64,000 bases of DNA from Candidatus Termititenax sp. (lineage in GTDB: Bacteria; Margulisbacteria; Riflemargulisbacteria; GWF2-35-9; DYQY01). The position numbers and the translations under genes were made by a program. The notes beneath the pieces were generated by a model, which was not told the origin of the DNA, did not search any database, and worked only from the letters and a program-made list of their open reading frames with translations. The DNA is taken from positions 1 to 64,000 of the forward strand of contig DYQY01000005.1 in assembly GCA_020719045.1 (NCBI GenBank). The letters are read 5' to 3'. This document shows positions 36,770 to 45,399 of the stretch, one piece after another (positions within the stretch are counted from its first letter, which is position 1; the number at the start of each line of letters is the position of its first letter).

Positions 36770-37702
36770 GTGAAGTTAAATACAAAGGTAGATGTTACGA
36801 AGAGCGATGATAATAATTATGTGAAGATGGTGATTAATCCATTAGAAAAAGGCTATGGGAATACACTTGGGAATTCTATGAGAAGAGTTCTTTTGTCATC
36901 ATTACCTGGAGCTGCTGTTACTGCTGTTAAGATTAATGGCGCAGATCACGAGTTTTGCACACTTGAAGGTGTTAAAGAAGATGTTGTTGATATCGTAATG
37001 AATATCAAAAAGATTTTCCTTAAAAGTCATTCATCAAGTCCAAAAACATTAGTTATTGATGTTAATAAAAAGGGCGAAGTAAAAGCTTCTGATATTCATC
37101 ATGATGCTGAAGTTGAAATTATTAATAAGGATCATTACATTGCAACAGTAACTGGCAATATTAAGTTTAAGGTTGAACTTAGAGTAGAAGCTGGTGTTGG
37201 TTATAGACTTTCTGAGCTTAATCATTTTGAAGACATGCCAATTGGCACTATCCCTCTTGATTGTGATTTTTCACCTGTTTTAAAGGTTAATCATACAGTT
37301 GATAGTACAAGAGTTGGGGACAGATCAGATTTAGATAAGTTAACTTTAGAAATATGGACAAACGGAGCTATCGGAGCTGAAGAAGCTGTTGAGACTGCAT
37401 CAAAGGTGCTTATCGATAGTTTTAGTTTTTTTACTGACTATAAGCACATTATTCCTTTAGCAGTTGCTGAAGAGAAAAAGCATGAGCCAGAAAGTAACAC
37501 AACTCTAGAATTATCTATTGAAGATTTAGAGCTATCTGCAAGGTCGTCAAATTGTCTACGTAAAGCAGGCATTCAGACAGTTTCTGAGCTTATTGTTAAA
37601 CCAATGAAGGATTTAATGAAGATTAAGAATTTTGGAAAGAAATCTGCTGACGAAATAAATGAAAAGTTAGTACAATACGGACTGAGATTGAAAGAGGACT
37701 AG
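36770..37702 (+). CDS. rpoA: RNA polymerase subunit alpha
   Basis: 310 residues. alphaNTD (1-230): FVINPLEKGYGNTLGNS-like VINPLEKGYGNTLGNSMRR, LSSLPGAAVTAVKI, EFCTLEGVKEDVVDI. alphaCTD (245-310): IEDLELSARSSNCLRKAGI, VSELIVKPMKDLMKIKNFGK. GTG 36770 is ten bases after AAGGAGG (36753-36759). The in-frame TTG at 36761 is one base from that site, so unlikely. Confidence 0.97.
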   Translation: MKLNTKVDVTKSDDNNYVKMVINPLEKGYGNTLGNSMRRVLLSSLPGAAVTAVKINGADHEFCTLEGVKEDVVDIVMNIKKIFLKSHSSSPKTLVIDVNKKGEVKASDIHHDAEVEIINKDHYIATVTGNIKFKVELRVEAGVGYRLSELNHFEDMPIGTIPLDCDFSPVLKVNHTVDSTRVGDRSDLDKLTLEIWTNGAIGAEEAVETASKVLIDSFSFFTDYKHIIPLAVAEEKKHEPESNTTLELSIEDLELSARSSNCLRKAGIQTVSELIVKPMKDLMKIKNFGKKSADEINEKLVQYGLRLKED

Positions 37703-37704
37703 AA

Positions 37705-38055
37705 ATGAGACATAGAAACGGAAATAAAAAATTAGGATTACCTACAGACCAAAGAATGGCATTAATTAGAAATGGTGCTAAGTCTTTACTGGAACACAGA
37801 CAGATAAAAATGACAGCTACTAGGGCTAAAGAAGTTAGTAGGTATGTTGAAAAGATTATTACTAAAGCAAAAGGTAATGACGTTCATGCAAGAAGAGAAG
37901 TATTTAAGTTGCTTCAAGATAAAAAGATTGTAGACATAGTATTTAAAGATATTATTGATCTATACAAAGAAAGAACTAGTGGCTACACAAGAGTAGTTAA
38001 ATATGGGATACGTCGTGGCGATGCTGCGAGCATATCAGTACTTGAATTGGTTTAA
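37705..38055 (+). CDS. rplQ: 50S ribosomal protein L17
   Basis: 116 residues. MRHRNGNKKLGLPTDQRMAL, IRNGAKSLLEHRQIKMTATR, AKEVSRYVEKIITKAK and YTRVVKYGIRRGDAASISVL identify it. It starts two bases after rpoA. truA follows after six bases. Confidence 0.97.
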   Translation: MRHRNGNKKLGLPTDQRMALIRNGAKSLLEHRQIKMTATRAKEVSRYVEKIITKAKGNDVHARREVFKLLQDKKIVDIVFKDIIDLYKERTSGYTRVVKYGIRRGDAASISVLELV

Positions 38056-38061
38056 GTTTTT

Positions 38062-38850
38062 ATGCGTGCTATTAAGCTTCTTGTCAGTTATGATGGTGAA
38101 GTCTTTTATGGTATGCAGAAACAAGGTAAGTTTGAACCTACTGTTCAATCTGTTATAGAAAAGTCTTTTTCTGAGATTTACAGGAAAGATATATCAGTAA
38201 CATATGCTGGAAGAACAGATAGAGGTGTACATGCTAAACAACAGGTAGTTTGTTTTTCTGATGAAGGAGAAATTCCCTTAGATAAACTCAAAAGAGTTCT
38301 TCAGAATAGTTTAGATGGATATCCTATTCGTATTCTTTCAGTTGATGAATCAATGGAGCAGATTCACCCAAGGTATGAAGCCTTGAGTAGAGAATATGAA
38401 TATTGGTTTTATAGTGGGAATGAAAATGTTTTTTTAAATAAATATATGCTGTATGTTAACAGTATGGATATTGAAAGAATAAATGGTTATGCCAAATATA
38501 TAATAGGAGAAAAAGATTTTGCTCTTTTTTGCCGTTCAGCTGATAAGTATGAAAATACTATAAGAAAGGTTGAGAGCGCAGAATTCAGTAAGGGTTTTTA
38601 TTCTTTTCTAGGATATGAAGGAACTAGTTATGTTTTTAAAATCAGGGCAAATGGTTTTTTACATAATATGGTACGTCGTATTGTTGGATTGTTGATTTAT
38701 GCAATGAATAATAATTGGCAGGAAAATGAAATAAAGCGCGTAGTTGAGGAAGAGAAAGAATACCTCTGGCAGATGGCGCCTGCTAAGAGTTTATTTTTGA
38801 CTAGAGTTGAATATTTAGAAGAGACGAAAGGAAACGGAAATGAGAAATAA
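38062..38850 (+). CDS. truA: tRNA pseudouridine(38-40) synthase
   Basis: 262 residues. Makes pseudouridine at positions 38-40 of the tRNA anticodon arm. Catalytic D53 lies in YAGRTDRGVHAKQQ. KLLVSYDGEVFYGMQ, REYEYWFYSG and RANGFLHNMVRRIVGLL are also typical. No strong ribosome site is seen, so it is probably coupled to rplQ. It overlaps rplM by 11 bases. TruA before rplM-rpsI is common in Gram-positive and related genomes. Confidence 0.96.
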   Translation: MRAIKLLVSYDGEVFYGMQKQGKFEPTVQSVIEKSFSEIYRKDISVTYAGRTDRGVHAKQQVVCFSDEGEIPLDKLKRVLQNSLDGYPIRILSVDESMEQIHPRYEALSREYEYWFYSGNENVFLNKYMLYVNSMDIERINGYAKYIIGEKDFALFCRSADKYENTIRKVESAEFSKGFYSFLGYEGTSYVFKIRANGFLHNMVRRIVGLLIYAMNNNWQENEIKRVVEEEKEYLWQMAPAKSLFLTRVEYLEETKGNGNEK

Positions 38851-39280
38851 ATTTGATACTTTTTATCTATCAAGTAATAAGTTAGATAAGGAATGGGTAA
38901 TAGTAGATGTAGACGGTGGTACTTTAGGAAGAGTTGCTTCTAAAATTGCTGCTATTTTAAGAGGAAAGAATAAATCTAATTTTCAACCAAATATGGATAA
39001 TGGTGATTATGTAGTTGTTATTAATGCTGGTAAGGTAAAAGTTACTGGTAGAAAAACTCAAGACAAACTTTATCATAAATATACTGGTTTTCCAGGAGGG
39101 ATTAATACAACTAATTTCCAAGATATGATGAACACAAAACCAGAAAGAGCTTTAGAGATTGCTGTTAAGAGCATGCTACCTAAAGGACGTATGGGAAGGC
39201 AATTATATAGAAACCTTCACATTTATGGAGGATCTGAACATCCTCACATTGCACAAAAACCAAAACAGGTCGTGTTATAG
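38840..39280 (+). CDS. rplM: 50S ribosomal protein L13
   Basis: 146 residues. WVIVDVDGGTLGRVASKIAA, LRGKNKSNFQPNMDNGDYV, YHKYTGFPGGI, LEIAVKSMLPKGRMGRQL and YGGSEHPHIAQKP are diagnostic. In the truA overlap, AAAGGAAACGGAA is the likely site. Cotranscribed with rpsI. Confidence 0.97.
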   Translation: MRNKFDTFYLSSNKLDKEWVIVDVDGGTLGRVASKIAAILRGKNKSNFQPNMDNGDYVVVINAGKVKVTGRKTQDKLYHKYTGFPGGINTTNFQDMMNTKPERALEIAVKSMLPKGRMGRQLYRNLHIYGGSEHPHIAQKPKQVVL

Positions 39281-39297
39281 GATAAAAGGAGATTCAG

Positions 39298-39705
39298 ATG
39301 GCAGAAAAAACAAAGCAACAGATTAAATATTACGCAACAGGAAAAAGAAAAGAAGCGATTGCAAAAGTTTGGTTAGTATCAGGAACTGGTAACATAACAG
39401 TTGATGGGACTAAAGTTGAGGAAATGAATATATCTATTACTCAAAAACACAAACTAATGAAACCATTGTTGCTTACAAAGACTAATGATAGATACGATGT
39501 TATTGCATCTGTTACTGGCGGAGGAGTTAGTGGCCAGGTGGAAGCGATTATGTATGGTATTGCTAAAGGTTTAAACGTTATTTCTGAAGAATATAGAACT
39601 CTTTTAAAAGTTGAAGGATTGCTTACTAGAGATAGTAGAATCGTTGAACGAAAGAAATACGGAAAAAGAGGAGCCAGGAGAGGCGCACAGTACAGAAAGA
39701 GATAA
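39298..39705 (+). CDS. rpsI: 30S ribosomal protein S9
   Basis: 135 residues. YYATGKRKEAIAKVWLVSG, VTGGGVSGQVEAIMYGIAKG and LTRDSRIVERKKYGKRGARR, ending QYRKR whose tail reaches P-site tRNA. Last gene of the block, ended by the terminator at 39709. Confidence 0.97.
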   Translation: MAEKTKQQIKYYATGKRKEAIAKVWLVSGTGNITVDGTKVEEMNISITQKHKLMKPLLLTKTNDRYDVIASVTGGGVSGQVEAIMYGIAKGLNVISEEYRTLLKVEGLLTRDSRIVERKKYGKRGARRGAQYRKR

Positions 39706-39708
39706 TTT

Positions 39709-39735
39709 AAAAGCACCCGAAAGGGTGCTTTTTTG
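39709..39735 (+). terminator. Rho-independent terminator of the ribosomal block
   Basis: AAAAGCACCC-GAAA-GGGTGCTTTT (39709-39732) followed by further Ts. A 10-bp stem with GAAA tetraloop, placed four bases after the rpsI stop. It is the first strong terminator after the promoter at 9125. Confidence 0.95.
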
Positions 39736-39765
39736 TTTATTCGGAAATGAAGGGTTCAATTGTCT

Positions 39766-40695
39766 ATGGCTAAGATTTTAGTTAGTGATAAGTTGTCTGA
39801 AGAAGGCCTAATCTTATTAAATAAATATTTTCAGGTTGATGTTCTTATTGGACTGCCTGAGAAAGAGCTAGTATCTATAATAGCTGACTATGATGCCATG
39901 ATAGTCAGAAGTGAAACAACAGTTACCTCCAAAATTATTAAAGCTACAAAAAAAATGAAGGTTATCGGACGAGCTGGAGTTGGTTTAGATAATATTGATG
40001 TAGTAGCAGCACATAAGAAGGGGATTAAGGTTGTTAATTCACCTGAAGGAAACACTGTTGCTGCGGCTGAGCATACTTTTGGTTTAATCCTATCACTTGT
40101 TCGTCATATTACTTTTGCCCATAATAGTATTCAGAGTGGTTTATGGGATAGACCAGCTTTTCTCGGCACAGAGCTTTATGGAAAAACATTAGGTATCATT
40201 GGTCTTGGTAAAATAGGAAGAAGAGTTGCTATGTATGCAAATGCCTTTGGAATGAACATTTTTGGTTATGATGTTAATGTTAAGGCAATTGATGAAAAAT
40301 ATATCCAGCTTATGAAAATGCAGGACGTTTTAGCTAAATCTGATATCTTAACATTACATATTCCTAAAAACGAGAAAACAGAGGGTTTGTTTGATGATGC
40401 TATGTTTGCTAGCATGAAGGATGGAGCTTGTTTTATTAATTGTTCTAGAGGTGGGATTGTTGTAGAACAAGATTTAAGAGATGCAGTGATGTCTGGTAAG
40501 ATAAGAGCTGCGGCAGTTGATGTTTTTTCTGAAGAACCTACCAGTATTAGCAACGTTTTATTGGGAGTTCCGAACATTGTTACAACTCCACATATTGGAG
40601 CTGCTACAATTGAGGCAAAAACAAAAGTAGCAATTGATGTAGCAAAGCAGGTTATTGATGTTATAAATGATGAACAAATAAGTTCTGTGATATAA
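39766..40695 (+). CDS. serA: D-3-phosphoglycerate dehydrogenase (short form) or related 2-hydroxyacid dehydrogenase
   Basis: 309 residues. D-isomer 2-hydroxyacid dehydrogenase fold: GRAGVGLDNID (69-77), Rossmann GLGKIG (146-151), and the catalytic set R228 (NCSRGG), E257 (FSEEP) and H276 (TPHIGAAT). The sequence is closest in look to SerA, which makes 3-phosphohydroxypyruvate for serine. The C-terminal ASB and ACT regulatory domains are absent. ATG 39766 is preferred. TTG 39760 is in frame with AAGGG before both. Confidence 0.85.
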   Translation: MAKILVSDKLSEEGLILLNKYFQVDVLIGLPEKELVSIIADYDAMIVRSETTVTSKIIKATKKMKVIGRAGVGLDNIDVVAAHKKGIKVVNSPEGNTVAAAEHTFGLILSLVRHITFAHNSIQSGLWDRPAFLGTELYGKTLGIIGLGKIGRRVAMYANAFGMNIFGYDVNVKAIDEKYIQLMKMQDVLAKSDILTLHIPKNEKTEGLFDDAMFASMKDGACFINCSRGGIVVEQDLRDAVMSGKIRAAAVDVFSEEPTSISNVLLGVPNIVTTPHIGAATIEAKTKVAIDVAKQVIDVINDEQISSVI

Positions 40696-40724
40696 AATAG
40701 TAAGCTAAGTAATGAAAGGGTTCG

Positions 40725-40752
40725 TTTACATTTTGAGTAAAGTAAATATAAT
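40725..40752 (+). promoter_or_regulatory. Promoter giving a leaderless histidine-kinase mRNA
   Basis: TTTACA (40725-40730), a 16-base spacer and a perfect TATAAT (40747-40752). The ATG of the next gene begins seven bases after the -10 (six bases between), so transcription should start at or within a base of that A. No Shine-Dalgarno fits in between. Confidence 0.7.
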
Positions 40753-40758
40753 TAGAGT

Positions 40759-42312
40759 ATGAGCATAAGAACAGTATCATTTAAAGTAAAATTCTTTTTT
40801 ATTATTACACTTTTTTTTCTATTTTTTTTAGTTTCAGCTGTTGTGCTGTTTACAAATTTTCAAAAGGATAGGCAAATTGACAATAAGTTAGCGTTTTACG
40901 CACAGAATACAAACTCAGTTCAGAATATCTACACTTCTTTTTCTAAGCTTTTCTATTTAGCCTATAAGCACTCAAACGGAGTTACCTATGAAGCAAGGAG
41001 AGACTTTATCTATTTAATAAATAGCTTGGATTACCAGTTCAATAATTTTTTAAGAGATGGGAACAAGCATGGTAGTTCTTATTTGGCAGTTATGCAAAAA
41101 GAATATGAATACTATATAAAAACAAAAGACTTAATGCAGATGCTTTTTGAGAAAAATATGACAGTTGCAGATAGAGAGGAAATTATTCGTCAGATAAGTT
41201 TCTTAGAGGATAGTGTGTTATCTGAGCTTCATAGAATTACTAATGAGAATTATGCTGATGTTTCTTTTGTTTTCCGTCAGAGGACACAGTCATATGAGAA
41301 TTTTTTAGTTTTTTATCTAGGCGCATTAGCTTTTTTTGTAGTATTTGGTTTTGGTTCTCTAGTGTATTTTTATGTCAGGAATTTTTCTAATCCATATAGA
41401 AAATTTTTGGCTTCCATAGAAAGCATCAAGAATGGTGTTTTTGATAAAACAATAGATGTTAATACCAACAAAGAGTTTAATGAGCTTGCTTTTGCTTTTA
41501 ATAGCATGATGAAGAGATTGTTTGAGATAGACAAACAGCTTAAAGAACACATTGATAACATTGAGGATATTGTTATTGCAAAAACAAAAGAATTAGAGGA
41601 CAAGAATAAGCAGCTAATGGAGCTTGATGAGTTAAAAGATCAGTTTCTGCAAAATGTTTCGCATGAACTTAGAACACCGTTAACAAGCATTATTGGTTAT
41701 ATAGAGATAGTTTTGAATTATGGCAACATAGCGAAAACTCAGGAAACTTTTTTAAAGATAGCACACGAGAATAGCCTATCGCTACTCAAGATAATAAATA
41801 AATTATTGTTTTTAAGTGAGATAGAGTCTGGAAATACAAAACTTAATTTAGAGAAGATAGATCTTAGCGTATTAATTAATGATACTGTTAAGAAGATGAA
41901 GATTCTTGCTGATAAGAAGAATCTAGAACTAGTAGTTAATGCTACAAAAGCTAAGGGTGTAAATGATTTTTTTGTTAATATTGATGCTGATAATATGGAG
42001 AGTGTTTTTTCAAATTTATTATCAAATGCTATTAAGTTTACTGAAAAAGGAAAAGCGGAGATAAACATAAAGAGCGAAAAGAATAAAATGATTGTAGAGG
42101 TAAAGGACACTGGTATTGGTATAAGTGAAGAAGATCAGAAGATTATTTTTCAGAAATTTAGGCAGGTAGATAACTCTCTAACGAAGATGTATGAGGGCAC
42201 AGGACTAGGATTGCCAATTGTTAAGAATATTCTAGATTTGCATGGTGCTGAGATAAGTGTGGAAAGTAAGCCAGAAAAAGGTTCTACCTTTACAGTTACA
42301 ATTTCTAAATAA
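40759..42312 (+). CDS. Membrane sensor histidine kinase
   Basis: 517 residues. Transmembrane helices at about 8-31 and 181-206 enclose a ~150-residue extracytoplasmic sensor region. A HAMP-like linker (about 207-262) and a coiled stretch follow. HisKA has H302 in NVSHELRTPL. The ATPase domain has N-box NLLSNAIKFT, G1 DTGIGIS, F-box and GTGLGLPI. All catalytic motifs are intact. No response regulator lies nearby, so it is an orphan in this window. Only weak ribosome-site potential; probably leaderless. Confidence 0.92.
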   Translation: MSIRTVSFKVKFFFIITLFFLFFLVSAVVLFTNFQKDRQIDNKLAFYAQNTNSVQNIYTSFSKLFYLAYKHSNGVTYEARRDFIYLINSLDYQFNNFLRDGNKHGSSYLAVMQKEYEYYIKTKDLMQMLFEKNMTVADREEIIRQISFLEDSVLSELHRITNENYADVSFVFRQRTQSYENFLVFYLGALAFFVVFGFGSLVYFYVRNFSNPYRKFLASIESIKNGVFDKTIDVNTNKEFNELAFAFNSMMKRLFEIDKQLKEHIDNIEDIVIAKTKELEDKNKQLMELDELKDQFLQNVSHELRTPLTSIIGYIEIVLNYGNIAKTQETFLKIAHENSLSLLKIINKLLFLSEIESGNTKLNLEKIDLSVLINDTVKKMKILADKKNLELVVNATKAKGVNDFFVNIDADNMESVFSNLLSNAIKFTEKGKAEINIKSEKNKMIVEVKDTGIGISEEDQKIIFQKFRQVDNSLTKMYEGTGLGLPIVKNILDLHGAEISVESKPEKGSTFTVTISK

Positions 42313-42321
42313 AAGCTATAA

Positions 42322-43359
42322 ATGAATTTAATTTCCGAATTTGATTATGAACTCCCTAAAGAGCTGATTGCTCAATTGCCTTCTAAAAAGCGACCAGACG
42401 CTAAGCTAATGGTGCTAGATAGGAAGATGAAGACTATAAAACATAATTCAGTTAGTCAGCTTGATACATTGCTTCAGCCAAACGATTTGTTAGTTTTCAA
42501 TGATGCTAAGGTTATGCCGGCGAGGTTATATGGGCAAAAGCAAACAGGTGGTAAGGTAGAAGTTTTCTTATTAGAAGATAAAAGTAAAGACGGAGAGATT
42601 ATTTGGGAAGTGCTAGTTAAGCCAGGGTTAAAGGTTGGTACGGTTTTATATTTCCCCTTGGACTTAACAGGTGTAGTGCTTGAAATACTTGATGAAGGAA
42701 AGAGACTAGTTAGGTTTAAGGCAGAAGGTAGCTTTTTTGATGTCTTAGATAAAATAGGACAGATACCATTGCCACCGTACATCGATTATGATGAAAGCAA
42801 AACAGACTATTATAAAAACAGGTATCAGACAGTTTTTGCAAACAAGTTAGGAGCAGTCGCTGCACCAACAGCTGGACTTCATTTTAATGAAGAACTTCTT
42901 AGTTCTCTTAAAAGCAGAGGAGTGAATACTGCTTTTTTAACTCTTTATGTTGGGATAGGAACATTCAGACCAATTAAATGTGATAACTATCTTGAACATA
43001 AGATGCATAGCGAGAACTATGAGCTCTCAAAGGAAACAGTTAATCTAATTGATGAAACAAAAAAGAAGGGTGGACGAGTTATCGCTGTTGGGACAACAAC
43101 AACTAGGGTACTTGAGGGTGTTAGCCAGAAATACGGAACATTAGAGGCAGGAGTAGGACAGACGGAAATATTTATTTATCCAGGGTTTAAGTTTACAGTA
43201 GTTGATGCAATGTTAACGAATTTTCATTTACCTAAGTCATCACTGCTATTAATGATTAGTGCATTTGCAGATAAGCAGTTTATTATGCAAGCATATGAAG
43301 AGGCAATTATAAATAAATATAGATTTTTTAGCTTCGGTGACGCAATGTTAATTCTTTAG
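42322..43359 (+). CDS. queA: S-adenosylmethionine:tRNA ribosyltransferase-isomerase
   Basis: 345 residues. Adds the epoxycyclopentanediol precursor from SAM to preQ1-tRNA in queuosine synthesis. FDYELPKELIAQLPSKKRPD, NDAKVMPARLYGQK, RYQTVFANKLGAVAAPTAGL, TLYVGIGTFRPIK and TNFHLPKSSLLLMISAFADK are canonical. It begins nine bases after the kinase with no clear ribosome site. No tgt or other queuosine gene is in the window. Its stop overlaps the stop of the convergent CYTH gene. Confidence 0.96.
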   Translation: MNLISEFDYELPKELIAQLPSKKRPDAKLMVLDRKMKTIKHNSVSQLDTLLQPNDLLVFNDAKVMPARLYGQKQTGGKVEVFLLEDKSKDGEIIWEVLVKPGLKVGTVLYFPLDLTGVVLEILDEGKRLVRFKAEGSFFDVLDKIGQIPLPPYIDYDESKTDYYKNRYQTVFANKLGAVAAPTAGLHFNEELLSSLKSRGVNTAFLTLYVGIGTFRPIKCDNYLEHKMHSENYELSKETVNLIDETKKKGGRVIAVGTTTTRVLEGVSQKYGTLEAGVGQTEIFIYPGFKFTVVDAMLTNFHLPKSSLLLMISAFADKQFIMQAYEEAIINKYRFFSFGDAMLIL

Positions 43360-43826
43360 CGAAAGTTAATGCCGTAAATAGCTAGACTTTTGTTTTTGTA
43401 TCTAACATCGTCTGTGACTTCTTCTCCTAACCAAGTTGGAGGAGTGAAGGTGTCGCTTTGTTCTTCTGTACTGAATTCTATTTCTGCTGTAAAGAGACCC
43501 TTAAGGTGACCACCGTAAACATCTAGTTGAATAACAAACCCATTATGGGCAATATAGTATCTTGTTTTCTTTATTCTTCTGCCAGATGTTGTTGGCCATA
43601 ATTTTTCGTAGTGTTCAGGTGGAATGAGAATTTCATATTCATCTCGAACAAGACCCTTGCCTGTTTTAACAGTAATTGTATGAGTGTTATCCATTTTTCT
43701 AAGTCTAACTTCTGTCCCATCACCATCAACGCTGATATAACCTTGGATAATATCAGAATATTTATTTTGTTCGTAACCAAGTGGTAAAGAAGTTACTAAA
43801 TATTTTCTTTCGATTTCTTTTATCAT
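43356..43826 (-). CDS. CYTH-domain protein (triphosphate-processing family)
   Basis: 156 residues. The N-terminal EIERKYL (residues 4-10) is the ExExK signature. The beta-tunnel pattern follows: GYISVDG, EVRLRK, TITVKTG, RDEYEILI, KKTRYYI, IQLDVYGG and AEIEFSTEE. CYTH enzymes hydrolyse triphosphates or cyclise ATP. Members of this small soluble type are usually tripolyphosphatases, but activity cannot be read from sequence. TATACT ends three bases before ATG and there is no Shine-Dalgarno. Confidence 0.85.
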   Translation of the reverse strand: MIKEIERKYLVTSLPLGYEQNKYSDIIQGYISVDGDGTEVRLRKMDNTHTITVKTGKGLVRDEYEILIPPEHYEKLWPTTSGRRIKKTRYYIAHNGFVIQLDVYGGHLKGLFTAEIEFSTEEQSDTFTPPTWLGEEVTDDVRYKNKSLAIYGINFR

Positions 43827-43864
43827 ATTAGTATAAAGAATATACCTTATTTTTGTGAAAATTA

Positions 43865-45385
43865 CTACTTAATAGCTGGTGGTGTGTATTTTTTCTTATT
43901 TAGGAGGTGCTTTAAGATAGGCCATAAGAATGAAATAAGGGCTATTGCTAGGATTGTTGCACTCATTGGTCTTTGGAGAAAGACAAGCATGCCACCTTTA
44001 ACTAATGATAAACGTAAGTTTTCTTCTATCATTGCACCTAGGATTAATCCTAGTATTACTGGAGCTGTTGGGAATCCACCTTTTTTTAGTAAGAACCCAA
44101 TTATTCCGAATACAAAACAAATTATGACGTCAAAAATGGAGGTATTTACAAAGTAACTGCCTATGAATGATGTCGCGACAATAATCGAGTAAATGATACT
44201 GTCTGGGAAAGAAATTAGTTTTACCCATAACCTGTTCCCAATAAGACCAAGTATTAATAAAATAATGTTTGTTAAGAAGAAAGCAATAAACAATCCGTAT
44301 ATTAATTCCGGATGCCCGTATGGTGCTGGTTTAAATAGGTCAGGTCCAGGTGATATTTTATGAATCATAAGTGCTCCAAGCATGATAGCAGTAGATGCAC
44401 TTCCTGGTATTCCAAGGCTAAGTAGAGGAATCATCGAGCCAGCAACTACAGCGTTGTTTGCTGATTCTGGTGCTGCTACACCTTCTAAAGAGCCGTGTCC
44501 AAACTCTTTGGGAGTTTTGCTTGTTCTTTTAGCTTCGTTGTAGGAAAGAATAGATGCTATTGCTGCTCCTGCTCCTGGAATTGCTCCAATGATAGTACCT
44601 ATAATAGCAGATTTAGCTATAATAAATTTTAGTGGCAAAATCTGAGAAATTGCAGGAAAGGTGTATGACAATTTCTTCTTTTCTGTTCCTTTATCCTTAA
44701 TTCTGGCAATATTGTAGAAAACTTCGCTTAAGGCAAAGAGTCCTATAACAGCAGGGATAAATTTAATTCCATCTTGCAGTTCGGATATGCCAAAAGTAAA
44801 GCGTGAGAAGGATAACTCATGGTCATAACCTATGGTCATTATAAGAAGTCCAAGTGAAGCTGCAATAAATCCTTTAAGATAATTTTCGCTTGATAGAGAA
44901 GAAATGATTGTTAGTCCAAGTATACCAAGAGCAAAATATTCATAAGACTCAAAATTTATTGCTAAGTTTGCTAGAGGAACAGCAAAAACAATTAGCCCTA
45001 TTGTTCCAATTATTCCACCAATAACTGATGACCAGAGAGAAACACCTAAAGCTATTCCCGGTTTACCTTGTTTTGTTAGTGGATAACCGTCGATAGAGGT
45101 AGCAACTGCCCCAGCAGTACCAGGTGTGTTTATGCAAATAGCCGAAATGGAGCCTCCATATTCTGCGCCAGCATAAACAGATACAAGTAGGAGTAATGCA
45201 TTTATTGGTGATAAGTAAAAAGTAAAAGGAAGCATCATTGCACAACCGACTGCTGGTGATAGACCAGGTAGAGCACCAACAACTATTCCTACAGCCATGC
45301 CAAGGAACATGACCCAGAGAGTGCTGAAGTTCATTAGTTGCATTAGGCCTGCATAAAAGTTGGTTATTAGTTCAGTCATTTCCAT
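43865..45385 (-). CDS. tctA: Tripartite tricarboxylate transporter permease TctA
   Basis: 506 residues with about 11-12 membrane helices, the large channel subunit of TTT transporters. VGIVVGALPGLSPAVGCAMM, YAGAEYGGSISAICINTPGT, IGAIPGAGAAIASILSYNEA and the C-terminal VEENLR-like MIEENLRLSL are hallmarks. It lies 14 bases downstream of the fused TctC-TctB gene with AAGGAGA before ATG, so all three functions come from two genes. The substrate, probably a di- or tricarboxylate, is unknown. Confidence 0.93.
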   Translation of the reverse strand: MEMTELITNFYAGLMQLMNFSTLWVMFLGMAVGIVVGALPGLSPAVGCAMMLPFTFYLSPINALLLLVSVYAGAEYGGSISAICINTPGTAGAVATSIDGYPLTKQGKPGIALGVSLWSSVIGGIIGTIGLIVFAVPLANLAINFESYEYFALGILGLTIISSLSSENYLKGFIAASLGLLIMTIGYDHELSFSRFTFGISELQDGIKFIPAVIGLFALSEVFYNIARIKDKGTEKKKLSYTFPAISQILPLKFIIAKSAIIGTIIGAIPGAGAAIASILSYNEAKRTSKTPKEFGHGSLEGVAAPESANNAVVAGSMIPLLSLGIPGSASTAIMLGALMIHKISPGPDLFKPAPYGHPELIYGLFIAFFLTNIILLILGLIGNRLWVKLISFPDSIIYSIIVATSFIGSYFVNTSIFDVIICFVFGIIGFLLKKGGFPTAPVILGLILGAMIEENLRLSLVKGGMLVFLQRPMSATILAIALISFLWPILKHLLNKKKYTPPAIK

Positions 45386-45399
45386 TTATTTCTCCTTTA